The translations under genes and the position numbers were made by a program. Positions 44,845-53,848 of a stretch of DNA of 64,000 nucleotides are shown in pieces. The notes beneath the pieces were generated by a model. The model saw only the letters and a list, made by a program, of their open reading frames with translations, was not told the DNA's origin and did not search any database. Location of the stretch: NCBI RefSeq assembly GCF_012641435.1, contig NZ_JABAIJ010000010.1:1-64000 (forward strand), given 5' to 3'. How positions within the stretch are numbered: position 1 is the first letter of the stretch; every line of letters begins with the position of its first letter. The DNA is from Rhizobium sp. P38BS-XIX. GTDB taxonomy: Bacteria; Pseudomonadota; Alphaproteobacteria; Rhizobiales; Rhizobiaceae.

Positions 44845-45645
44845 TCATTGGGCAAGCATGTCGGTCAATGCATGACGCATGGAACTGCTTGAAATGCCGA
44901 AGAGGCCGCCATAGGGCAGATCGAGATCAAGGATGACGAACATGACACTCGCCACGGAGATGATTGCGACCGCGATGATCGAGCCCGCAAGCAGGTTTCT
45001 CGGTGCCTGCAGACCGAAGCTCAGAAAAACCAGCATCAACCAGAAAATAAGGACTGCCAGAAATGGCGTGGAAAGCGAGCCGTGTGCGTCTTCTATGACG
45101 GTCCATCGTCCATTCGTCAGATTGCCGTAGAGCTGGTTGCAGCGATTGACGAGCGTCTGGTGGAAGGTATCCGTCGGTTGCTGATGGAATATGCCAAGTC
45201 CTACGGAGTTCAGCATGTCTCCAAGCTTCGGCGCTTCACCGGTCAATGGCAATTTTGATATGTCCGGATGCTCGGCGCCTGGCGGAAGCGGCTCTCCCGG
45301 CCATGTGCTGGCGATGACGGCCGCTGTATAACCGCGCAAGAGCTGCCGCTCATTGTCCAGCGCGGGACCGTAATTTTTCAAACAAAGGTCTATTTCGGAG
45401 AGACTGGCGGCATAGTGATTGCGATCATGGGAAGCGGTCGTGAATGCCGTCAGCTCGGATGCGAGGAGCAGGCTCATGACGAGCGCAGCGAATGTCACGA
45501 GCAGTGCCGTGACGACGCGAAGGAAATCCATCGTCTCGCCGCCGCGATGGGGAGCCGGCAGTCTCGCGCGCAATAGCGAACCAACCGTCGCGCTCGCCAC
45601 GAGAAGAACCAACAAGGCCAGTGTCCAGATTATTTCCCGCTGCAT
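44845..45645 (-). CDS. DUF4239-type membrane protein (bestrophin-like)
   Basis: 266 residues. Helices lie near residues 5-24, 45-65, 190-212 and 215-240, with an extracytoplasmic domain of about 120 residues in the middle. The pattern DFLRVVTALLVTFAALVMSLLLASE and the late FLSFGLQAPRNLLAGSIIAVAI (in parts) fits the DUF4239 or bestrophin-like group. Function unknown; no linked partner. Confidence 0.75.
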   Translation of the reverse strand: MQREIIWTLALLVLLVASATVGSLLRARLPAPHRGGETMDFLRVVTALLVTFAALVMSLLLASELTAFTTASHDRNHYAASLSEIDLCLKNYGPALDNERQLLRGYTAAVIASTWPGEPLPPGAEHPDISKLPLTGEAPKLGDMLNSVGLGIFHQQPTDTFHQTLVNRCNQLYGNLTNGRWTVIEDAHGSLSTPFLAVLIFWLMLVFLSFGLQAPRNLLAGSIIAVAIISVASVMFVILDLDLPYGGLFGISSSSMRHALTDMLAQ

Positions 45646-45746
45646 CGGAAAGCGCCCCTCACCCTTCGTGGATCATGACACGGAATTTGGAGGTACGGGA
45701 GTAAAAAGCTTTAGGATCGCTTTGGTGCAGACCGCGATGACTGAAC

Positions 45747-46028
45747 CTATTGTGTCTCAGCTATCAGAAGAACGATCGTGCCGCGATCCGTCTCGGCGAG
45801 AACGGTGGCCGAGATATCTCGCAACGGCCCACGGGCAATCCGCGCTTCAGGCGCCGGCGGCCGTCCGTATCCGGGATCACAATAGGCCGAGAATTCTCCA
45901 TCCGTGTTCGACACTGCGATGAACGAGGTGGCCACCATGTGTTCGCCGCAAGCTCCGCAGCGCAACAGATAGGAGCCGCCCTGAACGATGGCTTCCGGCT
46001 GTTCGGACGCGCAGGTATGGCAGATCAC
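45747..46028 (-). CDS. Small protein with two Cys-x-x-Cys knuckles
   Basis: 93 residues. MICHTCASEQ and LLRCGACGEHM give two CxxC pairs 20 residues apart, a zinc-ribbon layout, followed by a C-terminal half without recognised features. It could be a nucleic-acid- or protein-binding accessory factor. Its gene lies just beyond the anti-sigma factor gene but 87 bp from it, so operon membership is uncertain. Confidence 0.6.
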   Translation of the reverse strand: MICHTCASEQPEAIVQGGSYLLRCGACGEHMVATSFIAVSNTDGEFSAYCDPGYGRPPAPEARIARGPLRDISATVLAETDRGTIVLLIAETQ

Positions 46029-46115
46029 GGCATTGTCCTTCTATTCGGTCCCAAAGTGCCTGCGTTGCCAGGCAAGTGGAGCGTGGCCGCGGCTGATGGT
46101 CATTTCCGCGTTCGA

Positions 46116-46892
46116 TCATGCCCGGTCCGGAAGCTGCTGGCGAATGTCATCGGCAAGCGGATGCAGCGCATCCGAGGGAAGCGAGCCCACGAGGCTGTAA
46201 CCCATTCCATTCGATGCCCAGCTCCAGCTGCCGACCTTGCCTTCGACATGCGGCGTCATGGTCCGCGTCTGATCGACGATCATCGGCCGTGTCAGCATCA
46301 CCAGGCGGGTGCCGCGATCATTGTCGTACATCAACATGAGACCGGCGCCGTGCGGCGTCGAGACGACGCGGCCACCCATCAACCGGTATCCGGATTTCGA
46401 CAGATCGGGAACGACGGGCTTGTGCCCCATGCGCTGGCTTGCCCAGTCCAACAGTTGAGGCACATCCTCGGCGCGAAGCTCGACCGGCCGGATCGTGTCG
46501 GACGCATAGGTCGCATAGTTCTCGGACGCTTCACGAGCAAGGGCGGCGACACCTTCACTGGCGGGCGCCATCTGATCATGCATGTACCAGCCGCCAGAGC
46601 CGCCGGCGAACAAAAGGATGACCGCTGCCGCGGCAAGTCGCCATGAGAAAGCGGTCTTTTGGCGCGAGGCGGTGACCAGATGCGAGAGATTCAATCGGGT
46701 CGGAACCGGTTCTTCGGCCACCGTGTCGAAAAAGGAGCGCAGCTCGCCCCGCTGCACGGAGTAGGAGGCAAAGCGATCGGCGATCTCGGGATGCCTCTCC
46801 AGATAGGTTGATATCTCGGCACTGCGCGCCTCGTCCAGCCGGCCGTCGACATAGGCGTGGAGATCGTCCTCGGTTATCGGCCTCTCGGTCAT
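46116..46892 (-). CDS. Anti-sigma factor, membrane-anchored
   Basis: 258 residues. A cytoplasmic N-terminal domain (ITEDDLHAYVDGRLDEARSA, with LERHPEIADRFASY) is typical of anti-sigma factors that bind ECF sigma factors. One transmembrane helix at about residues 85-103 (WRLAAAAVILLFAGGSGGW) leads to a periplasmic domain of about 155 residues. The His-x3-Cys-x2-Cys zinc motif of ZAS proteins is absent, so it does not sense through zinc thiols. It overlaps the sigma gene by 4 bp. Confidence 0.9.
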   Translation of the reverse strand: MTERPITEDDLHAYVDGRLDEARSAEISTYLERHPEIADRFASYSVQRGELRSFFDTVAEEPVPTRLNLSHLVTASRQKTAFSWRLAAAAVILLFAGGSGGWYMHDQMAPASEGVAALAREASENYATYASDTIRPVELRAEDVPQLLDWASQRMGHKPVVPDLSKSGYRLMGGRVVSTPHGAGLMLMYDNDRGTRLVMLTRPMIVDQTRTMTPHVEGKVGSWSWASNGMGYSLVGSLPSDALHPLADDIRQQLPDRA

Positions 46893-47413
46893 TTCACCCT
46901 CCGCAGATGCGATCCCTGTTTCGTGCCGGTGGCAGGATTTTCCAATATCAATCTCAGGCGCTCGCGTCCGCGCGACAGCCGCGACATGACCGTTCCGATC
47001 GGAATTCCCAATACCTCGGCGACCTGAGCATAGGAAAGGTCTTCAACCGAGATCAACAGCATGACGCTGCATTGCTCCTCGGGCAATTGCTGTAGCGCCG
47101 ACATGATCTCGGTTCCCACCAGCCCGTCTTCCTGAGTGGCTCGTCTTGCCAGCAAATTCTCGCCGACATCCTCAATGGCGATGTGCTGGCCGCGCCTGGA
47201 GGCCTGCCTGAGGCGATTGACGGCAAGATTGTGCAAAATTGCAAAGACCCATGTGCGGGCGTCGTCGTTGCGTCGGCGGTGCCAATGAGTGATCACCCGT
47301 TCCAGGCAATCCTGGACCAGGTCATCCGCCGTGACGACGTCGTGAAGCAGGCCGCGCGCATAACGCCGCAGTGCCGGGATCAGCGGTTCGACCTGAGCCA
47401 GTAGGTCATCCAT
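46889..47413 (-). CDS. ECF-family RNA polymerase sigma factor
   Basis: 174 residues from ATG 47413. Region 2 is seen in LRRYARGLLHDVVTADDLVQDCLERV with TWVFAILHNLAVNRLR. Region 4 is LPEEQCSVMLLISVEDLSYAQVAEVLGIPIGTVMSRLSRGRE (in parts). It is held by the membrane anti-sigma factor encoded next. The closest genes in the same direction are the YncE-like and DUF305 genes, so these exported proteins may be part of its regulon. Confidence 0.93.
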   Translation of the reverse strand: MDDLLAQVEPLIPALRRYARGLLHDVVTADDLVQDCLERVITHWHRRRNDDARTWVFAILHNLAVNRLRQASRRGQHIAIEDVGENLLARRATQEDGLVGTEIMSALQQLPEEQCSVMLLISVEDLSYAQVAEVLGIPIGTVMSRLSRGRERLRLILENPATGTKQGSHLRRVK

Positions 47414-47434
47414 GACGCATGTTACCTCGTAAAT

Positions 47435-47457
47435 GGCCCGCCCTGAAAGAGCGGGCC
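47435..47457 (-). repeat. Hairpin between the beta-propeller and sigma factor genes
   Basis: GGCCCGC (47435-47441) and GCGGGCC (47451-47457) form a perfect 7-bp stem with a 9-nt loop, just after the stop of the YncE-like gene on the minus strand. It may attenuate transcription into the sigma factor gene. Confidence 0.55.
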
Positions 47458-47465
47458 GATTCGTG

Positions 47466-48917
47466 TCAATCCGCCTGTATCTGCACAACCTCGCCAGGCT
47501 TGCCGTCGGTGCCGAAAGCCGTCACCACGAGATAGCGCTTTTCGTCCTTGTGCTTGGCTTCGACGATCTGCCGGATCGGACCGACGGCGTTGACGATCGC
47601 CGAGCCGGCCGGATTTGTCACGAAGGATGCGAGACTTTGAAGCTCGCCGCTGCCATCGCGCTTTTCCGCGAGGGCGAGAACATAAGGCTTCTTGGGATCA
47701 AGCCCCGCCACGGCCGCCTGCAAGACCTGCGTCAGTCCCTGGTTGAAGAGAGTGACGCTGGAGACAGGTTTCTTGTCGCCCTTGGCTGCGAGCTTGAGAT
47801 GAGATGCATCTCCGGCCGTTCCGAGCGGAACGAGGTTCTGCGTGCCATCGCCGTCTGGAACGGCATTCGGGACATAAGCGACAGCCTGCGGCGCCTGACC
47901 GATCGGAATATTGGCGATGACCTTATTGCTCAGCGTGTCGATGACGGCAAACTGGTCGGCATTCTCAAGCCCGACATAAACCCGCGTGCCGTCGCCCGAC
48001 GGCCAGATGCCGTGCGGAAGATTGCCGACGGGAATGGTCGTGACCTGCTCGAAATTGTCGGTCCGATAGACCTTGACCACATTCAGGCCGCCGACCGTCA
48101 CATAGGCGAAGCTGCCCTTGCTGTTGACGACGAGATTGACGTGATTGGTGATCGGTCCGCTATCAAGGGTCTTGATCAGATCGAAGGGTGGCTGTGCGTT
48201 GAAGACCTGGGTCTTGCCGATGTCCTTCAGGGTGAACCATACCTGCTTTCCGTCGGCGGAGGCCGCAATGTTGGGGCAGAACGGGCTTTCCTGCTTCACA
48301 TGACCGACGATCTGGTGATCGGCGACGGTGACCACCGCGACATCCGGGTTGAACGAGGAGCAGATGTAGCCATATTTGCCGTCCGGCGAAAAAATCTGCA
48401 TGCCGGGGCCAGGGGCAACCTTGATGCGGGTCTTTTCCTCGAAACTGCTTGCGTCGATCACGGAAATATAGTCTTCGCCGCGCACCGTCACCCAGATTTC
48501 CTTGCCATCCGGCGTATAGAAGGCCTCATGCGGCGAACGACCGATATAGGTCGTATGTTTGACGGCGTTGGTTGCCGTATCGATGAAGGTGACGGAGTTG
48601 GAGCCGATCGACACGACAGCCAGGGTCTTGTGATCCGGCGAAAAGCCCATGCCGTGAACGAGAACCTGTCCCTTATAGAGGGGGCTCAGGTTGCCGGGCT
48701 GCGGATCGCCCAGTTTGATGACGCCGAGGAGTTTGTTGTCGACCGGATCGGACACGGAAACCGTGTTGGAAAACTGCTCCGCAGCATAGATGCGATCCTT
48801 GTGACTGATCGGAATGTCGGGATCGCTCGCCGAGCCGGGCGCCTGGCCCGCAAAGACAGCTGCGGGGAAAAGCACGGTGCTTGCAAGTAGAGCAAGGATC
48901 TTAAGCTTCGGTCTCAT
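47466..48917 (-). CDS. Exported YncE-like beta-propeller protein
   Basis: 483 residues. A signal peptide (MRPKLKILALLASTVLFPAAV, cleavage near FAGQ in parts) is followed by repeated blades of the YVTN/cytochrome-d1-like type, for example VSDPVDNKLLGVIKLGDPQPG, GFSPDHKTLAVVSIGSNSVTFID and YTPDGKEIWVTVRGEDYISVID (in parts). The last 100 residues leave the propeller pattern. It is probably periplasmic; no ligand is known. It is 13 bp downstream of the DUF305 gene. Confidence 0.88.
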   Translation of the reverse strand: MRPKLKILALLASTVLFPAAVFAGQAPGSASDPDIPISHKDRIYAAEQFSNTVSVSDPVDNKLLGVIKLGDPQPGNLSPLYKGQVLVHGMGFSPDHKTLAVVSIGSNSVTFIDTATNAVKHTTYIGRSPHEAFYTPDGKEIWVTVRGEDYISVIDASSFEEKTRIKVAPGPGMQIFSPDGKYGYICSSFNPDVAVVTVADHQIVGHVKQESPFCPNIAASADGKQVWFTLKDIGKTQVFNAQPPFDLIKTLDSGPITNHVNLVVNSKGSFAYVTVGGLNVVKVYRTDNFEQVTTIPVGNLPHGIWPSGDGTRVYVGLENADQFAVIDTLSNKVIANIPIGQAPQAVAYVPNAVPDGDGTQNLVPLGTAGDASHLKLAAKGDKKPVSSVTLFNQGLTQVLQAAVAGLDPKKPYVLALAEKRDGSGELQSLASFVTNPAGSAIVNAVGPIRQIVEAKHKDEKRYLVVTAFGTDGKPGEVVQIQAD

Positions 48918-48930
48918 ATTGCGGTCCTCT

Positions 48931-49428
48931 TCAGTTGGCCATTTTCATCATCATCCGCATGGCCGGTGCGCCGGATGAGGTCTTCTCGCTGGTGTTCGGA
49001 TTGGCGACCGCCTCATTCGGATCGGCCTGTGTCGGCGCGGCGGTCGATGCGGGCAGTGGGTCGCCCAGTGCCATGCGCATGGCGGCGATTTCCTGTTGCT
49101 GATCGACGATGATTTCCTGCGCGATACGCTTCAGCTGCTCGTTGTTGCCGTAGCGCAGATAGGCCACGGCCATGTCGATGGCGCCCTGATGGTGGGGGAT
49201 CATCATCTCGACGAAGTCGCGATTGGCGTCACCGGTTGGCTTGACGGCCATGTCGTCCATCATCTTCGTCATGGCCGCGTCGTTTTCCTGAAGGTACGGC
49301 GCCTCTTCTGATGTCTGCGCTGCCGTATGTTGGTGAGCGGCCTGGTCGTCGGCAAAGGCCGGCACGGACATGATGGAAAGAAGAGATGTCGTCAGCAGAA
49401 TGCGTGTGCTGTGAAGGAAGGCGGTCAT
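48931..49428 (-). CDS. DUF305-family exported protein (CopM-like)
   Basis: 165 residues with a signal peptide ending VPAFADDQ. The DUF305 core shows MMIPHHQGAIDMAVAYLRYG and LKRIAQEIIVDQQQEIAAMR, with the paired His and many Met that bind copper or silver in characterised relatives. It is the first gene of a leftward unit with the YncE-like and probably the sigma/anti-sigma genes, suggesting an envelope metal-stress response. Confidence 0.88.
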   Translation of the reverse strand: MTAFLHSTRILLTTSLLSIMSVPAFADDQAAHQHTAAQTSEEAPYLQENDAAMTKMMDDMAVKPTGDANRDFVEMMIPHHQGAIDMAVAYLRYGNNEQLKRIAQEIIVDQQQEIAAMRMALGDPLPASTAAPTQADPNEAVANPNTSEKTSSGAPAMRMMMKMAN

Positions 49429-49663
49429 GTTAGGCTCCTGATCTTCTCGACGAGTTCAGAAGCGTAGACACCGCACTTTGCGTTTTATTCCGAACGCCAT
49501 CAGCTTTTTTACAATGGCTCTCATTACCGAACGGACGCCGGCGTTCTGGCCGGCGGCCGTCAGCTCAAAGTCGATTTCTCACATCCGATGAAACCAGTCG
49601 TCAGTCGCGCGCGTATTCACTAAAAATCAGGTGACCCGCCGGGTCAGGCTTTATTGAGGTCAC

Positions 49664-50665
49664 ATGCCCATTGCCTTGTTCCGTCCTATCCGTCTTGTTG
49701 CATTCGTCATGATTGCGGTATTTGCCGGCACTGCTGCCAGCCGGGCCGGTGATGATGAGCCGGTTCGCATCGATGTCGGCGGCTTCAAGCTCAACAGCGT
49801 CCTGATCGAACCGGGCAGGGCGGCGGATCTGCCGCCGATCGTTTTCCTTCATGGAGCAAGCACCAGTCTCTATGATCCGATGTTCTCTTTCCGGCGTTTG
49901 CTGCAGGGAAGGGCAAAACTGTTGTTCGTCGACCGGCCCGGCCATGGACAATCCGATTTCGGCGGGAGCGAAAATATCCTGCCGGACGGGCAGGCCGATG
50001 CGATCGCGCGCCTGATGCATGCGCGCGGTATTCGAAAGGCAATCATTGTCGGCCATTCGTTTGGCGGCGCGATCGCGGCCGCGCTGGCGGTTCGTCACCC
50101 GGAAATGGTCGCCGGTCTCGTCTTTCTCTCGCCTGCCGTCTATCCATGGAAAGGCGGCGTTGCGTGGTACTACAATGCCGCCAGCGTTCCCCTGACCGGC
50201 AACCTGTTTAGTACGCTCATAGTACCGCCCATGGGGCTGCTCGCGATCGATCAGGCGACAAAGTCGGTTTTCGAACCCAATAATCGACCGTCAAACTATC
50301 TTAGAGAGACACGGGCGATGCAGGCTCTGAGACCAAGAACCTTCCGGCGAAATGCACAGGAAATTGCTGCGCTCAGCGATTGGGCGGAAAAAGCTTCGCC
50401 GGCTTATCGCAAGATTGCGAAGCCAACCGTCATCATCAGCGGAGATGCAGACGAGGTTGTTTCCCCCGAGGTTCATGCGAAGCAGCTCGCCAGAAACATA
50501 AAGGGTGCGCGGCTCATCATGATCCACAATCTCGGGCATAAATCCGACTATGTTGCCAGCGATCTCGCAATCGCCGCTATCGAGCATGTGGCGGGCAAAA
50601 AGACGAATTTGTCGGCCGTCGCTAAAATCACGGAAAAGCGGATCGCAGGCGATGGCAAAGGTTGA
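49664..50665 (+). CDS. Alpha/beta hydrolase, probably exported or membrane-anchored
   Basis: 333 residues. A hydrophobic N-terminus (LVAFVMIAVFAGTAASRAG) looks like a signal peptide or anchor. The nucleophile Ser is in IVGHSFGGAIAAALA; VFLHGASTSLYD forms the oxyanion loop; FVDRPGHGQSD is conserved; the acid and base are in SGDADEVVSPE and HNLGHKSDYV. The substrate is unknown. It overlaps the next gene by 14 bp. The 235-bp gap before it, shared with the DUF305 gene, holds no clear motif. Confidence 0.9.
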   Translation: MPIALFRPIRLVAFVMIAVFAGTAASRAGDDEPVRIDVGGFKLNSVLIEPGRAADLPPIVFLHGASTSLYDPMFSFRRLLQGRAKLLFVDRPGHGQSDFGGSENILPDGQADAIARLMHARGIRKAIIVGHSFGGAIAAALAVRHPEMVAGLVFLSPAVYPWKGGVAWYYNAASVPLTGNLFSTLIVPPMGLLAIDQATKSVFEPNNRPSNYLRETRAMQALRPRTFRRNAQEIAALSDWAEKASPAYRKIAKPTVIISGDADEVVSPEVHAKQLARNIKGARLIMIHNLGHKSDYVASDLAIAAIEHVAGKKTNLSAVAKITEKRIAGDGKG

Positions 50666-51062
50666 AACATGGCGGCGACGTATACGTCCGGTGTTGTCCG
50701 TCTTCTATGGTCTCGCCGGCGTTCTTCACCTTGCGTTGCCCAAGCCGTTTCTAAGCATCACGCCGTCCTGGGTACCTTATCCCGAGGCAGTCATTTTGTT
50801 GACGGGACTATGCGAGATCACCGGTGCTTTGGGACTTTTCTTCCCGGCGCTGCGCAAATCTGCTGCGATCGGGCTGGCGCTCTATGCTGTCTGCGTCTTT
50901 CCCGCGAATATCAAGCACGCGCTAGACAGCCTTGGGGCCGCCGATCATTCAGCGTGGGCATGGGGTTACCATGTTCCACGCCTAGCGCTGCAACCCTTTC
51001 TGGTTTGGCTTGCCCTCTTCGCCGGCGGTGTCCTGTTATGGCCGTTTCAAAACAGACGTTGA
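50652..51062 (+). CDS. DoxX-like small membrane protein
   Basis: 136 residues from ATG 50652. Four transmembrane helices are predicted, in the pattern of DoxX/DoxD-like proteins (VLSVFYGLAGVLHLALPKPF, VILLTGLCEITGALGLFFPAL in parts). It is translationally coupled to the hydrolase gene. Function unknown. Confidence 0.8.
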   Translation: MAKVETWRRRIRPVLSVFYGLAGVLHLALPKPFLSITPSWVPYPEAVILLTGLCEITGALGLFFPALRKSAAIGLALYAVCVFPANIKHALDSLGAADHSAWAWGYHVPRLALQPFLVWLALFAGGVLLWPFQNRR

Positions 51063-51095
51063 TTATTACGCGTGATCCGCAGGCAACTAGGTGCG

Positions 51096-52535
51096 ATGCG
51101 TGCTGATCAAAAATGGACGGCGACGTTACCAGAAGCTGCTCTTATCCTCGCTTTGTCACAATCTTGGATGGCGCTTGTTGCCTCCGCAAAGCGAGGAATA
51201 TCGATGCAGGACCTGGAAAGCGAAAATCGCGCAGCAACGTTGAGTGATAGTGCCGTCGATACGATCAGCCGCGCAAGCGGCACCACGGTAAAAGCCCTAC
51301 CGGCCGCCCGTGTTGGGGAGCTTACAGGGCGACTTGCGACGTATTTGTCAGACATTTCCGCCGCGTCTTGGTCCGATCCGCAGTCCATGACGCAGAACTT
51401 CGTTCTCGGCGCAAACGGCGTATCGTCGCTATCCGATGACGAGAAGGCGGTTGTGAAGCAAGCTTATGATGCTGGCAAATCGATTACCGTTCTTCACCCT
51501 TCAAACGCCGATATCATCGCTGCCGCATTTTCGTTTCTGCACGGTGTCGGCCAACCTTCTCCTTGCGCCGATCCAGTAGAGATTATCGACGCGTGGATTG
51601 TTCAACGCGATAGCAATGGTGGTTTTCGTCAGACGACTTTGGCGGTGCCTATGCGTCAGGCGTCAATGCTTGCGGTAACGCAGAACCTGAATGCCGCGCC
51701 CGCGCAAGCTGGTAACTGGACTCGTGACGAGACGGATATTGGAAATGCGCATCAAGTGAGCCAACTGGCGGCCGTGTTGCACGATGCCGAATCACGCTGG
51801 CCGGCTGTCGATCTGAATAAGGCGCCTGTTGCCACGGCGCGGTTGCTCAATGCTTCCATCGATCCTGTCGATTTCATGAAGGAAGTTCAGAACGTAACGG
51901 ATGTTTTCACCCAATCGCATTTTGTCGATGGCCAGGGTTCGCCCTCGACCTACACGGTGACTAACATCGCCATACCGGTATCGTGCCTCGATAGTTCGAA
52001 TAATCTTTGGGACTATTATTACCTGGCTCATCAAGCAGTATTCAGTTGCGGCGATGCTCCCGCCACGATGCGGTGGTATGATTTCAATGTCTGGTCTGAA
52101 CAATCCGGCGACGTGGCCCCGGTGGTCATCGTTAGCAGCCCCTCGACCACGGAGGGCGAGACGACGACAACCAGCAGCACAAGCGTCACGGTTTCCGGCA
52201 ACATAGGCTTTCAAGGCGCTGCGTTGGGCGGTGGGATTGGAGTGTCCGGCACCTGGGGCAAGGAGGTCAGCTATTCTTCACCAGATGTCGCAACGGAGAA
52301 TAAATCCGATGCCTCGCATGTGATGTGGACCTATTATCTGAAAAATACGATCGCTCACACGACATTCCAGCCGTACATGCAGGAGGTCTTTCGACTGACG
52401 CGGGCACCCGAGGCGAGCCAGGCCAGCAGCCCATTCAAGACGCTCGCTAAAATCGTTCCGAACAGCAATCCGGAAGGAATTTGGATCGAGCACTGGTTTA
52501 ACGCTCCGATGCCGCCGGCTCCTCATTCGAACTAA
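51096..52535 (+). CDS. Unrecognised protein, possible leukocidin-fold pore-forming protein
   Basis: 479 residues from ATG 51096, which gives a weak signal peptide ending WMALVASA; ATG 51204 has a better ribosome site (GCGAGGA) but leaves no export signal. The C-terminal third has a Ser/Thr-rich then Gly-rich stretch (GETTTTSSTSVTVSGNIGF, then ALGGGIGVSGTWGKEVSYSS) like an amphipathic stem. It is followed by VSYSSPDVATENKSDASHVM and WTYYL, similar in layout to the S-Y-x-Q-x-x-Y-x-T ... W core of leukocidin/hemolysin toxins. The match is from memory and partial. The first 250 residues are not recognised. Confidence 0.5.
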   Translation: MRADQKWTATLPEAALILALSQSWMALVASAKRGISMQDLESENRAATLSDSAVDTISRASGTTVKALPAARVGELTGRLATYLSDISAASWSDPQSMTQNFVLGANGVSSLSDDEKAVVKQAYDAGKSITVLHPSNADIIAAAFSFLHGVGQPSPCADPVEIIDAWIVQRDSNGGFRQTTLAVPMRQASMLAVTQNLNAAPAQAGNWTRDETDIGNAHQVSQLAAVLHDAESRWPAVDLNKAPVATARLLNASIDPVDFMKEVQNVTDVFTQSHFVDGQGSPSTYTVTNIAIPVSCLDSSNNLWDYYYLAHQAVFSCGDAPATMRWYDFNVWSEQSGDVAPVVIVSSPSTTEGETTTTSSTSVTVSGNIGFQGAALGGGIGVSGTWGKEVSYSSPDVATENKSDASHVMWTYYLKNTIAHTTFQPYMQEVFRLTRAPEASQASSPFKTLAKIVPNSNPEGIWIEHWFNAPMPPAPHSN

Positions 52536-52813
52536 GATCGAGGACATTGAATACAAGGACGCTACGCTTGGCCATCTCTCCCCATCGATGATGTGGCGGA
52601 CGCCATCGCAGCGCTCATTTCTGTGCTGGGAGAAAGCCTGTTATTTCAAACGTTTTGAACGCACAATTTTCAATTATGCGCTGGAACTTTACATGCTACG
52701 GGGTGCCCGGCCTGCCTGGGCAAATAAGCAAATGGCGGCTTGAGCTGACATCCAACAGCAGCTATCTGAGGCCGACTAAAAGGCTCATCGCGAACGACAA
52801 GGCGCATATCGGC

Positions 52814-53755
52814 ATGACCATAGATTTTCTCGTCACCCATTCCGGTGGCTTCCATGCCGATGAGGTGCTGTCCAGCGTGATCCTGACGCGGCTTTTCCCG
52901 CAGGCCCGCATCGTGCGCAGCAGGGCGCCGGAATGGATCGCGCCAGGCACGGACCGCATCGTTTATGATGTCGGCGGCCAATATAACGCGGCCGAACGGA
53001 TATTCGATCATCATCAGCGCGGCGCGCCGTTGCGACCGGATGAGCAGCCCTACAGCTCGTTCGGATTGATCTGGAAACATTACGGCCGCGACTATCTCGC
53101 AGCCCTTGGTATTCCTGAGGCACATCTCGACGCCGTGCATGCTTCCTTTGACAAGAGCTTCGTCCTGCCCATCGATTTGACCGACAACGGCGCTCTCAGT
53201 CCCGCAACGGCCGGGCAGCTTGCCGGCCTCACGTTGCCGGCGCTCCTCGAGACCTTGAAGCCTGTCTTTGACGAGGCCGATCCCGAAGCGGATAATCGCT
53301 GCTTTCACGCCGCGCTTACGGTCGCTCGCCATTTCGTTGAAGGAAAGATCGCCCAGATCGCCGCAAAACTTCGTGCCGAGGGCCTCGTGCATAAAGCTAT
53401 TTTGGCAACGGGTGAGGGGCGCGTGCTTGAGCTGGCCATGGGCATGCCGTTCCGCCCGGCTATCGTCAAGGCGGGCGCCGATCATCTGTTGTTCGTCGTT
53501 CATCCGCGTGAGAAGGATTGGTGCCTGACCGGCATTCGCCGTGCCGAGGAGGGCTTCGAGCTGCGTGCGGATCTGCCCGCAGCCTGGGCCGGCCTGAGCA
53601 ACGGCGACCTGGAAAAGGCATGCGGCGTGGAAGGTGCAAGCTTTTGCCACAATGGCCGCTTCATTGCTGCCGCCAAAACGCGCGAGGCAGCTCTCGCTAT
53701 GGCCGAGCTGGCGGTGAAAGAGGCACTTTCCGGCCGAGAAAGCCCGGCCGCCTGA
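52814..53755 (+). CDS. MYG1-family protein (DHH-superfamily nuclease-like)
   Basis: 313 residues from ATG 52814. The metal motifs are THSGGFHADEV (H9, H14, D16) near the start, a central YDVGGQYNAAERIFDHHQRG containing D65-H66-H67, and PAIVKAGADHLLFVVHP near the end. Eukaryotic MYG1 is a 3'-5' RNA exonuclease; bacterial members are uncharacterised. The frame extends upstream to 52655, but without family sequence. The 278-bp gap before 52814 shows nothing else. Confidence 0.92.
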   Translation: MTIDFLVTHSGGFHADEVLSSVILTRLFPQARIVRSRAPEWIAPGTDRIVYDVGGQYNAAERIFDHHQRGAPLRPDEQPYSSFGLIWKHYGRDYLAALGIPEAHLDAVHASFDKSFVLPIDLTDNGALSPATAGQLAGLTLPALLETLKPVFDEADPEADNRCFHAALTVARHFVEGKIAQIAAKLRAEGLVHKAILATGEGRVLELAMGMPFRPAIVKAGADHLLFVVHPREKDWCLTGIRRAEEGFELRADLPAAWAGLSNGDLEKACGVEGASFCHNGRFIAAAKTREAALAMAELAVKEALSGRESPAA

Positions 53756-53790
53756 GCCGGTCGTAGCCATTCATAGCTTGCGGATGATGT

Positions 53791-53815
53791 CCCGTCCTTT
53801 CGCTGAAACGACGGG
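53791..53815. terminator. Hairpin between convergent genes
   Basis: CCCGTC (53791-53796) and GACGGG (53810-53815) pair, with TTTC (53798-53801) and GAAA (53805-53808) extending the stem across one mismatch. It lies between the MYG1 and secreted-protein genes and may end transcription from both sides. Confidence 0.5.
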
Positions 53816-53848
53816 TTCAAACGCAGCAGCTTGAGAGCGGCGATCGCC

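Noticed and set aside
47433..48890. A 485-codon plus-strand frame opposite the beta-propeller gene
   Set aside because: The minus-strand product has a signal peptide and repeated propeller blades, so it is the real gene.
52670..53770. A 366-codon minus-strand frame opposite the MYG1 homologue
   Set aside because: The plus strand holds the DHH metal motifs; the antisense product is featureless.
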